Source: Ettlia oleoabundans
Lineage: Eukaryota; Chlorophyta; Chlorophyceae; Chlamydomonadales
Reading direction: 5' to 3'
Length of the DNA: 44,182 bases
Assembly (NCBI GenBank): GCA_019693395.1
Contig: JAAMXP010003026.1
Span: 1 to 44,182, forward strand
Shown here: in pieces, positions 1 to 11,996 of the stretch
How positions within the stretch are numbered: the stretch's first letter is position 1
Layout: every line of letters starts with the position of its first letter
The notes under the pieces: generated by a model
Told to the model about the DNA's origin: nothing
The model's database searches: none
What the model saw: the letters and a program-made list of their open reading frames with translations, nothing else
Made by a program: the position numbers and the translations under genes

Positions 1-62
1 CACAAGCACAAGCACAAGCACAAGCACAAGCACAAGCACAAGCACAAGCACAAGCACAAGCA
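1..62. repeat. (CACAAG)n hexanucleotide tandem repeat
   Basis: More than ten perfect copies of CACAAG run from the window edge to just past the helicase stop codon, so the array lies in the helicase 3' flank and may extend further left. It is not a known telomere repeat; green plant telomeres are TTTAGGG-like. Confidence 0.95.
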
Positions 63-73
63 CTATAACTCGC

Positions 74-3000
74 TCATCCTCCTCCCATCCAAGCGAGAAA
101 GCTCATCGTTGCTGCGCTTCCGCACCGCCCCACACCCCAAGGAAATGCTGCAGAACCAGCCAAAGCCAAAAGCTGCACTAACAGAAACAGCGACTCACCC
201 TCATCTTCATCCGAAAGCTCAATACCCAGCTGCTCTGCATGCTGTGCCCGCCACGACTGCTCCGCTTTCTTCTTGCTCTGTCGCCGCTCCAGTTCATCTA
301 GCCGCACAGCCAGGCGCACGCGGCGGTGCACGGCGGGCATCAGGGACAGATCCTGAGGGGGCGTGGTGGGTTGCGGTGCAGGTGCGGTGAGGTAAGGTAA
401 AGCGAGCTGGCAGAGGGGCAAAAGTTAAAGCAATGCAGGAGAGAGGAGCAGTCATCACATGGCATTAGTTACAAATACGGCATGCCCCCGCCCGCCAAAA
501 CCCTGAACCCCCATGCCGACCAACCTGTGGCCCAACTCATGAATGCATTTTCGGCAAGCATCCCTTGCTGCGCCCCAATGCCAACTAAAAGTGCCTGGCT
601 CCCAATGCCCCCAACAACCTAGCGCATCAATGCAGCGCACAGATTGAACGCACGAGCGGGAATTCTGGGGGCTCCCCCCTGCCCATGGCCTTGAGCAGCG
701 CCAGGAAGCGTGCGTTCTCCTTGGGGGTGACTAGAGCCACGCTCAGCCCCTCTGCCTCAGCCCTAGCAGTACGACCGGAGCGGTGCACGTACACGTCCAC
801 AGAGGCAGGCAGCTGGTAGTGAACCACACAACTGCAGATGGGATGGGATGGGATGGGATGGGGTTGGAGATGGACTGGAATGGGATAGGGTTGGAGACGT
901 GGTGAGACGGAATGAATTGGAAAAGAAGCAGAAAGGCAGCCAAGCAGGAATGAACAACGCAGCTGCACACCTCAACAGTTTGAGGGCAGAAACGTAACGA
1001 CCGGGACGCAGGATTGCGCCAGAAGCAGTTCAATTCTGAAGTACTCATGGTTCAACATATCAGACCTGAGATCTTCAATACTCTGCTAGATAAGCAACCA
1101 CTGATACCTTGCCCAGCGCCAGCACAGCCACACATACCGCACGTCCTTGATGTCCAGCCCACGAGCCGCCACATCTGTTGCCACCAGCACAGCGTTATGC
1201 TCATCCCTGAAGCGATCCAAGGCCTTGAGGCGCTGTCGCTGCTGCATGCCTGCAGATGGGCAGGCAGGCAGGCAGGCACGCAACCGAATGGAAGGCGACC
1301 AAATGCTGACGCTTGAGTATGGGGGCATACCATGGAGAAAAGATAGGTCAGTTTTTGGAAGGCAGGCTTGGGGTAGTTGTGATGTGGGGAGCAACAGTCG
1401 GAGCGCAGCGCAGCGCAGCACGGTGTAACCAGCGTGAGACATTGTGATCGATGCATGCAGCGGAGAGGAGCGAGGCTGGTTGACTCACCCGCATGCAGCG
1501 GCTGCGCCGGGAGTCCCAGAAGTTTCAGGATGGCGGCCAAGCGGCGCACAGAGGAGATGGCATTGACAAACACAATGGTGCGGCCTGCGGGCAGGAGTGG
1601 GAGGTGCCAGGGCAACATGAGCGCGGGAGAACGGCGGCATACTGGTGAGGTTCAGAGAGGGGCAATGCTGGCGGAAACCTGACATGGCTGCGGTGTGTGT
1701 GGGGTGGGGTGGGGTGGGGGGCTGGCATGCAGCCAGCCAGCATCAGCCCAGTGTTTATAAACCCCACTTCCACCCTCAGTTGCTTGGACAGAAAGGCGGC
1801 CCTAGCAAGCCCACCTGGACGGGTGCTTTGTCTATGCAGCACAGCTGTGGGGCCCACCTGGGTGCTTGGCCAACAGGCAGTACAGATACTCGTCCCGCTC
1901 CGCATCGCCGCACACTATGTACGCTTCCTCCACCTGTCGCAAGGCACCACACAAGGAGAGGGAGGAGAGGGCGGTGTTGGCTAGTAGTTTGCTAAAAAGT
2001 GCGTTATGGGAGAGAGTCGTGCTGATTGTGCATATGAAGGAGGCTGGGTTGCCATTTTTGGCGGGGCATCACATGCCCTCAAAAAGCCCTGGCAATTTCA
2101 CTGCTGCGCACAGCTGCTAGCGGCATAACAATACATAAGCCGAAGGATGCACTGCAGCTCTCCCACCTTGTCAGCCAGCTTGCGTTGGGAGGTGAGGTCC
2201 ACAATTTTCGGCTTGCCCCTGCAGATAGCCAGGCCGAGACAACCAGTGCAGTGCAGGTAGAATGAAGACTTGGGAGGTGTAGATTGTTGCTAGATGTTGC
2301 CCGCCACCAAGCCATCCGCTGGGAGGTCCATGCACATCATGGCTTTCGGCAGCAACAAGAGTGGGATGGAGGAAACAGATGGAACGGGAGACAATGTATC
2401 TATAAGGTGGAGGGCTGAAGAAACAAGAAAACAAACGACGAAAGAAGGCAGACACCATGCATGCTTGCCTGAAGGGGATCCTATCCATGAGGCTATCCAA
2501 GTCGCTGCTCCCGCTGGCGCCGCCCCCGCCCTTGCGCAGCCGCTTGCGCAGCTTGGCGGGCAGCGTAAGGGTGGCCGAGAACACAAAGGTCTGCAGCCGC
2601 GCGCCCTTGGGCTGTCGCTGGCTGCCGTCCTGGCCCTGCTTCTGCCTCTGCTGCAAGTGCTGCTGCTGCTTCTTAGAATTCTGCTGCTCCTTCTCTTCTT
2701 CCGCTTCCTCTCCACCTTCCTCCCCTGAACCATCCGGCTCCTCAGCCGGCCTCGCCTCTGTCCCCGCCCCAACCTCTGCCGCTGCCTCTGCTTCAGGTTC
2801 ATCCTCCGGCTCGACCGCCTCCGGCTCTGCCAGCTGCTGGTTCACAGGTATGGCCCCCAGGATGCTGCTCAGCTCGCCGTAATGTCCCTGCTGCACCATG
2901 CGGTCTGCAGCGGTTGCAAGGGCGAATGCAGCAGCAAGGGGTAAGGAATGGACACATGCAGTCTGCGGTAGCAAGAGGCAAGGCTGTAGCAAGGGGTAAG

Positions 3001-5304
3001 GAACAGACACATGCAGTCTGCGGTAGCAAGAGGCAAGGCAGTAGCAAGGGGTAAGGAAAAGACACATGCAGTCTGCGGTTGCGAAGGGAAGTGCGACAGC
3101 AAGGGGCAAGGGAAACGAGTCGGCAGAAATCTGTATCAGGCGGCGGCAATGGTCAACACGGAAGCTACCACGCTTTCCTCAGTTCAATGGCCAACCTGCC
3201 GCAACCTTCCAATGACAACAACACCGTCAACACATCTCGCTGTTAACCTCACAAACACACACCGCAGCTGTGCCACACCCCCAGCAGCACTCACCCGCCT
3301 CATCAATGACGAGGAAGGAGAGTCCGGAGAGGTTGTTCACGTGGCTCTGCCCCTCCCTCATCAGCCCCCACAGCCGCCCAGGGGTGGCAACAACCACCTG
3401 CACACAGAGATCCACCCAGCCAACCACCAATCAGATCATCAGTGCAAGGCATGGCAACCGCTGTAAAGCCAGCCACGTAGCAAAGCGGCTGGGTGGGACA
3501 TAACTCAGACATGGAAAGCAAGCACAGCACGTATGGCACCGTCAGGCATTGGCATGGTGGCACCAGGCAAGTTATCTCAGGTTGGGGTACCGCAAACTGT
3601 ACAGCGGCAGTAGAGCCGCCCAGCCAATGTGGGACACAGGTCAACCAACAGTTCTGTGTGTGGTAACATTGCATGGCAGTGTGCTGCGCAGGAGCGCACC
3701 TCTGGATGATTTGACAGCAGGCGTTCCTGCTTCTGTGCACTGATGCCGCCCACTATAGGGACCACCCATATGCCGCACTCCTTGCCCACCGCCTGCAGAC
3801 CATAGAGGTGGCAGGAGCTCGGGCCAGCGGTGATACCATTACAGAAAGCAGAGAGCAGGGAGTGCTGCGGAGGTGCAGTGGCAGTAAGAGAGGGTTGGTG
3901 GGGCATTGAAGTGGCTCGGTAGGGCTTGCTGGCACGCGGCAGGCAGGCAGGCAGGCAGGCAGTACTGGCAGTAGGCCCTCCAAAGTTCGCACAGTCTGAT
4001 GGCTGCGAGCCAAGACACGCTAGGAATGGCCAAGCTGGCCCAGCCTGTGCATGGACCTTTCTCCTCATAGGAATGCCAGCCAGCCTGCTTTCTCAGGGGG
4101 GACTTCAGCATGACTTATGCTATGCAGCAGGCAGCACAGGTCAGAGTGCCAACTTGCCTGCAGGTGGTCGCATACTTGCATTGCCAGTTCGCGGGTGGGT
4201 GCCAGAATGAGGGCCCGCAGCGGCGCTGCTTGCCGCTGCTGTCTGCTTACTTTCTGCCCTTGCTGCTGCTGCTGCTCCTTCCCCTCCTCTTCCTCTCCTT
4301 CCTCCTCCTGCTGCTGCTCCTGCTGCTTGGCTTCCTGATGCTCGTCTTCCTGCTGCTGTGCCTGCTGAGCTTCTCGTTCCTGAAGCAGCAGCTGCATGAT
4401 GGGCAGGCCAAAAGCCAGGGTCTTGCCCGACCCCGTCTGTGCGGCCCCAATTATGTCCCGCCGATTGCGGATGGCGGCAGGCAGGCATTCTGCCTGCACA
4501 TGGGTCGGGGCCTCAAACCCTAGCCGCGCAATGGCGGATTCTATCGATGGGTGCAGCTGAAGCTCCCGCCAGGCAGAGATGTCGACCCGCGGCTGCGCCG
4601 CCGCCGCCTCTGCTGCAGCCGCAGCAGCAGCCTCCAATTTGGCGGCCTGCCTTGCCGCTCTCTCCTCCTTGCGCTTTGCGGCGGAAGCCGCCCGCTTCTC
4701 CAGCCGTGCTTCCTTCTTCTGCTTCTTCTTCAGCTGCTTGTTCTCCGCCTGAAGCGCCTTCAGTTGCTGCTTGAGAGCCTCCACTGACTCCCCTCCCTCT
4801 GATGCGTCATCCCGTGCTGCTTCAATGGCCTCGTCCTTCCACCCTTCTGCCTCCTGAATGACATCAGCTGAAGCATCTGGCTCCTTCCGCTTTTTGCCCT
4901 GCTTCTTCTTCGCAGACCGCGGCTGCGGTGCAGCAACGGCGACACCATCAGGGGCTTTTGTGTCGTTACCTGGGTCGTCTGCTGCCTCTGCTCCTGCTGG
5001 TACACCCGGTATGATAAGATTCCCTGCAGCACAGTGAGGAGCATGCAAGTGTCAAGAGTGGAGCACCAAGTTGGTTTCGCCGGCGATGGCGGCAATGCCG
5101 CCGCCACTGCTGGGAACCACTCGTTCCATTGCCGTGCAGCGGCGGCGCACCTAATGTGCTGGCATCCAGCTCCTCAAGACCGCAAAAACCGTACTCGTCC
5201 GCTCCCAGCAGCAGATCGTCTCCCACCGGCACTTGCTTCCAACCCTGCAGGCCCTCCCAAAAGTCTTTGCTGGAGTTCCCACGCTTGCTGCCCTTCTTCC
5301 CCAT
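74..5304 (-). CDS. DEAD-box ATP-dependent RNA helicase, DDX24/Mak5/RH13 type
   Basis: Predicted nucleolar RNA helicase of the DDX24/Mak5 family, which acts in 60S ribosomal subunit assembly. Exons by splice signals (minus strand): 5304-5151, 5023-4158, 3792-3700, 3397-3295, 2904-2469, 2218-2167, 1933-1858, 1584-1489, 1249-1138, 831-654, 352-74; 815 codons in total, close to the Arabidopsis RH13 length as I recall it. Visible motifs in order: Q-motif region, AAQTGSGKT (I), APTREL (Ia), ATPGRL (Ib), VIDEAD split across an intron (II), FSATL (III), IVFVN (IV), [14 protein letters not shown] (V), [10 protein letters not shown] (VI), then [14 protein letters not shown] as in plant RH13. A Gln/Glu-rich insert follows motif I, and an acidic Gln-rich insert separates motifs II and III. 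Introns 4157-3793 and 2468-2219 start with GC. A 51-nt stretch (198-148) has splice-like ends but stays in frame whether or not it is removed. ATG at 5304 gives a basic MGKKGSK start. Confidence 0.93.
837..862. repeat. (GGATG)n repeat forming an intron polypyrimidine tract
   Basis: About five GGATG units lie directly beside the acceptor of the helicase exon starting at 831. On the gene strand they read as CCCAT repeats and supply the pyrimidine-rich tract just before the CTGCAG acceptor. Confidence 0.8.
2905..3090. repeat. 55-bp minisatellite spanning a splice acceptor
   Basis: The string GTCTGCGG recurs at 2961, 3016 and 3071, exactly 55 bp apart, with a diverged copy at 2903 that contains the real acceptor of the helicase exon at 2904. 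On the minus strand each copy carries CCGCAG followed by ACTGCATG, resembling the true junction (CTGCAG then ACCGCATG). Confidence 0.85.
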
Positions 5305-5578
5305 TTCAGCACGTCGAACAGAGACCGACACACCGCTCAAACTGCTGCTACTGCCGCTGGTGGGACATGCATGCGCCAGACATGTGGCGATGCCGGCGTT
5401 TCAGCGTAGGTCAACCAGATCCGAAATTCATGCAAATGTCTTCCTGAAAAACATGCCGGCATGGAGTGCTGACAATGCGTGACAATGATCCAGCCTGGCC
5501 TAGCCTCGTGCCAGCAACCCTTACAACGGCCCAATTCCATTGATCTCACGACTGGATCTCTGCACTTGCATGATCACA
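5305..5578. promoter_or_regulatory. Shared divergent 5' region of the helicase and Deg8 genes
   Basis: 274 bp separate the two ATG codons, so both 5' UTRs and promoters must lie here or extend into the neighbouring gene. I see no clear TATA box. This is inferred from gene arrangement only. Confidence 0.5.
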
Positions 5579-8313
<2,735 letters not shown>

Positions 8314-8400
8314 GCGTTTGTGTTCTGCACTTACTGAGAGACTGTTACCTGTTTGAAGGCGACGCATCGCATGTGTTCAACCGGGGCAGCTTGAAGATCA

Positions 8401-8405
8401 TGTAA
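8401..8405 (+). terminator. TGTAA poly(A) signal, Deg8
   Basis: TGTAA lies 88 bp after the Deg8 stop codon. TGTAA is the usual polyadenylation signal in chlorophyte nuclear mRNAs. Confidence 0.6.
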
Positions 8406-9274
8406 TTGATTGATGGCTTTTCCAAAGAAGTATAAACAGATAAGGCTGGCAGACACACTTGGTTCAAGAAACTCAGCTCTGAGTCAGCCAGCTGCAGTGG
8501 CGGCAAGAAGTGGCGCCAACTGGGCACGGGGCTTTGCCCCGTGGTGCCCTCGTGACCGACAAGCTTTTAGGTCAACAGATTGAAAGTCATGTGCAGTACC
8601 CACTTGCAAATTCCTGCTGCAATATATGATTCCCAGGAGACTTGCCTCAACAGAGTTGTGGAGTGTTTGCCAGTCTGCCTCACCCCACCTCAGCCTTCCG
8701 CAAATGTATATAATGTATGGGCTCGTACCAGGGTTCAACCGACACTTTAGATGTGCCATCACTCGTGCTGTAATTTGTTTGCATAGATTGTTGAGGCGTT
8801 GCCCCATCGTGTGCACGTTGCTGTCGCTTTTTAGTGGCAACGGCGGCGTACCTCATTGTTGACTGCGGTTGCGGGGCATATGTCACTGGTTTCCGTATTT
8901 CTGCCTGTTCTGAAGGGATGAATTGTAGGTAACGCGGCACCCATTTTCCGCAGACGAGAGGCAGCAGCCCCCTCTGCAGTGCATATTGATTGCCTTGGCC
9001 AGGCAGCACCCCAAGCTGCAGCGGAATGCCAGCTCAGCACCGCCAGGGGCGTGAGTTGCCGTCAGTTGGGTGTGAGGTGCTAATCACACCGCAATTGCAG
9101 CAGTGGGCACTTGTGCAGCAGTGGGCACTTGTGCCACTCTGGCATGGTCCGTCTCTACGGCGGAACTTGATTGTAAGGTAGGAGCGAGCCGGGCAGGTTT
9201 GCGGGCAGTGAAGCGTTCAAGAGTCCTTATTTACCGCCGCCAATTTCACTACTTGTAGGCGCATTGGCGCATGC
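8406..9274. other. Intergenic region, Deg8 to uncharacterised gene
   Basis: I see no supported gene. It contains a perfect 18-bp tandem duplication (CAGCAGTGGGCACTTGTG) at 9098-9133. An acceptor-like ACTTGTAG just before 9260 could mean that the next gene has an upstream 5' exon. Confidence 0.5.
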
Positions 9275-10344
9275 ATGCAATGCGCTGCCTGGGCGCATGC
9301 CAGGCAGCCAACAGCGCTGACCTTGCCATGGAGCAACGACCCGCTGCCGAAGGATGCGCCCTGCCTGAACAGGAAGTATGTCGCTGCAACACATTGTCCT
9401 GGGTTGGTAACAGCTTCTATAGCCTGTTCTTCTGCCTTGCCGACTTGATAGTTGGTTTTCAGTTGCACCTCTCTTGTCAGGGAGCATGTCAGGCAGGTGA
9501 TTGCCCTGAGAAAACCGGACCCCGCCGTGCCTGCCTTTGAGCAGCACAAGCTATGTAGCTCTTCTTTTTCTGGCAGTTGCAGGTGGCCGGAACTAGATAT
9601 CACCGAAAAGCGCGAGTACCTCGCTTCAGGGCGCGCTATTACGGGTGAGCTGTGTTCGGTTGGGCGTCATGAGCTTATGCCTGCAAGGGCGGTGGGCCTT
9701 CGAGTCCTTTCGGCAATGTGGCAATACCGTTGCCATAGAAATGCATGCACTATATACACACCTTCAACTTCAAGCAATGGTTGTGGGGATGTAGCAACGG
9801 CTTGCTGTTGGAGCGACAGACGAGAGGTGGCAGCAAACACCCGCCCTGTCCTGTCGTGGCACTGCTGGATGAGAGCATGCTGTCTGTGTGGGAGTCAGGT
9901 GCGTATTGGGACCAAGCCCCTTATGGCCAATTGACGTATCTTTCCACGGCAACGACCACGGAAACTCTTGGGCAGGCTGTGGTACAGGCATCATGGCAGC
10001 TTGTGGACGTCACGCCACTGCCGACCGTCTGGAGAACCCACAATTCGGTCTATGGCCGCATCGTTTACAAAGACGGCTGCCCAGCAAATTGCCTGTTACG
10101 CAACCTCAAAGTGGTCCGCTACATGTCCCTAAGGGCACGTTGGCAGGAGGTGCTTGCTGAACTGGAGCTGTTACACCAGCAACAGCAGCAAGCAGCCTTA
10201 CTGCCGCGCTCAGCCAGGGATGCAAAGGAGCAACTGTTGGATGCTGTGGATCGCCTGTTTTGGTCGGTAGGCTCTGAGGCCACCTGCGAGCTACTAGAGG
10301 AGCTGCTGGAAATATACAAAGAATTTCCACTGCCGCCCCGATAA
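9275..10344 (+). CDS. Uncharacterised protein, three-exon model
   Basis: Family not recognised. Exon 1 (9275-9375) and exon 2 (9481-9644) join cleanly in phase with GT-AG signals, giving PKDAPCLNRK-EHVRQVIALRKPDPAVPAF. The last exon is less certain: an acceptor before 9899 keeps phase and yields a 236-residue protein, but a longer frame opens from 9745 and other acceptors are possible. The C-terminus is helix-rich: a Gln run, then DAVDRLFW, EATCELLEELL and a short basic end. Exon 2 through the last exon has no membrane segment or signal that I can identify. A degenerate copy of the last 31 or so codons follows the stop (10376-10468). The coding-like composition and good splice sites support a real gene; the product is unknown. 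Confidence 0.5.
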
Positions 10345-10375
10345 GTCAAGGACTTAGGCTCAGCAGCCACTGCAG

Positions 10376-10468
10376 AACGCTGTGGATTGCCTGCATCGGA
10401 AGACAAGCCCTGAGGCAACCCGTCAGCTTCTAGAAGAGCTGCTGAAAGACCTGTCACCTCCGTGGTAA
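10376..10468 (+). repeat. Diverged tandem copy of the preceding terminal exon end
   Basis: This 31-codon stretch (NAVDCLHRK, PEATRQLLEELL, then TAA) aligns with the end of the upstream gene (DAVDRLFW, EATCELLEELL). A CACTGCAG acceptor-like site stands directly before it and it ends in its own in-frame stop. It may be an alternative last exon or a decaying duplicate within the 3' UTR. Confidence 0.7.
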
Positions 10469-10571
10469 CAGCCAATGTGGCAGGGGTGTGTGATGCCCCA
10501 TGCGTCAAACTTCCTTGCGGTAATCTTGTACTTTTGTACTATATTCCGTTCGTTTCTCACATGTACTTCAG

Positions 10572-10576
10572 TGTAA
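10572..10576 (+). terminator. TGTAA poly(A) signal
   Basis: TGTAA lies 228 bp after the stop at 10344 and about 100 bp after the duplicated exon copy, so the copy is probably transcribed with the gene. Confidence 0.45.
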
Positions 10577-11996
10577 CTGCAGCTTTTCAAAGACAAGAAA
10601 CCTTGTATATGCAATCGTGAGTCTAGATTGCAACTTGCAACCGGAAAACAAAAACAGGGGAACACGGTTGACTTGAAGAGCGCTTTACACTGTCAGAATG
10701 GGCGACTGGTCACTGTGATCACCAACTGGTCGGATGGGATGATCGAATCAACTGCGGCAGGCTGTGCTTCAGCTACTGTATAATGGGCTTGCCCATGCCT
10801 GTGAACCTCAACTTGAGCCCCACCAGCTGGGCCAGCTGCGCCAGCACACCCTAGTGTCGTCAGGCTGGAGGGGCCAGCTACATTACAGATTGAGTCGTCT
10901 CAATCATGATGTAGTGGCGCTTTTCAACACGGCAGGAAGGCAGGCAAGGCCATTGAAGCCTGCATTTAGCTCACGGAAATTTGCAGGGGCAGCAGCAAAT
11001 GGGGTTGTGTTGCTTAATAATGTACCACAGACTCTGCTCTTGCAGTCGGCTTCTATTAGTTCGTGCAAAAAGGGCGCAAAACTGCATGAATGCCTGGCAA
11101 ACACGGCCGAACAGGGTCTGCTGTTCTATTTTGGCTGCACGCTGGAGCTTCAATGCCCAGCTGCAAGGCATGCTATTGGTTGAACCCATCTATTGGACTT
11201 TTGGTTGTTTTTTGTACGCACCTGCCAAGTACTAGTATGGGCCATTTGACAGCACCCTACTGTGCAGTTGCCCTGCAGCACCAAGCGAGTAAGGCAATGC
11301 CACTCCACCGCACAGGCAGGCAGCGCCTCCAGTTCAGCTGATGGCAGGGATAAGATCTGCTAGGTGGGGTGCCTGACTCAACAGCAGCTCATCTCCAGCA
11401 CAGAAAGCGTAACTAGTTCCCACCGTTGCAGGACATCGCCATGCAATTCTGGACCCCTCAGCGCTGACAGCTGGCAAGGTGCAGCCTTGCAGCGCTTCTG
11501 TCTGCAGCAGTCGGCACCACAACTCCAGGGCACCAAGTGTGGCTTTGGCTGATCGGGCCTTCCACAGTTCCGCCAACACTTCTTCTCTACAACTCTCCCC
11601 CCCCCCCCGTCAGCTGCACAACGCGCCAACGGTGGTAACGTGCGCCCGATGGGGCGCAGCTGCAGCACACCATCAAGGCTCCAGCAATCTGAGCGCAGTA
11701 ACAGAGCAGGCATTATAACCACCAGTTCGCAAGGTTTTGGTCAGGTGATAAAGAGCAAACGGTTTGTGATGCACCTCAACAAAGAACAGCAACAAAACTG
11801 CTTCGCCGCCAAGCCCTCCTCCCGACCACATGCCCTGCCTTACTCGACACTACATGAAACAGGAAGCCCGCAGACCAAGTGCCACGTGAGCCAGACGTCA
11901 GCGCGCACCCAGTGAACGTCAGCCGAGAACAGACTTCCCCGCTACAAGGTTTGTTGCACGTTTTAAATGTTCTCGGTAGATGGCAGCAATCTACCA
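10577..11996. other. Intergenic region with one weak minus-strand frame
   Basis: No confident gene. Plus-strand frames here lack splice structure and family resemblance. The only coding-like stretch is the minus-strand frame listed at 11334-11579. A minus-strand TGTAA (TTACA on the plus strand, near 10883) is present but far from any firm gene. Confidence 0.4.
11334..11579 (-). CDS. Possible uncharacterised minus-strand exon
   Basis: The frame (LAELWKARSAKATLGALELW, then LLQTEALQGC, ending LIPAIS and TGA) uses GAG/CTG-rich codons like the real exons around it. A C12 homopolymer (11597-11608) sits just upstream. An alternative frame starting at ATG 11722 runs through the run and continues to a stop at 11378, so a one-base change in the run would fuse the upstream ATG to this frame. 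No family is recognised and no partner exons were found. Confidence 0.25.
   Translation of the reverse strand: MLAELWKARSAKATLGALELWCRLLQTEALQGCTLPAVSAEGSRIAWRCPATVGTSYAFCAGDELLLSQAPHLADLIPAIS

Noticed and set aside
1..62. Possible telomere or centromere repeat at the window edge
   Set aside because: CACAAG is not TTTAGGG- or TTAGGG-like, and a normal housekeeping gene ends immediately beside it.
2258..3466. Minisatellite near 2930-3090 as a CRISPR-like array
   Set aside because: Adjacent 55-bp units have no unique spacers, and they sit in an intron of a eukaryotic helicase gene.
4110..4523. Leu-rich plus-strand frame resembling a membrane protein
   Set aside because: It is the antisense of the helicase Gln/Glu-rich insert (CAG/GAG codons read as CTG/CTC).
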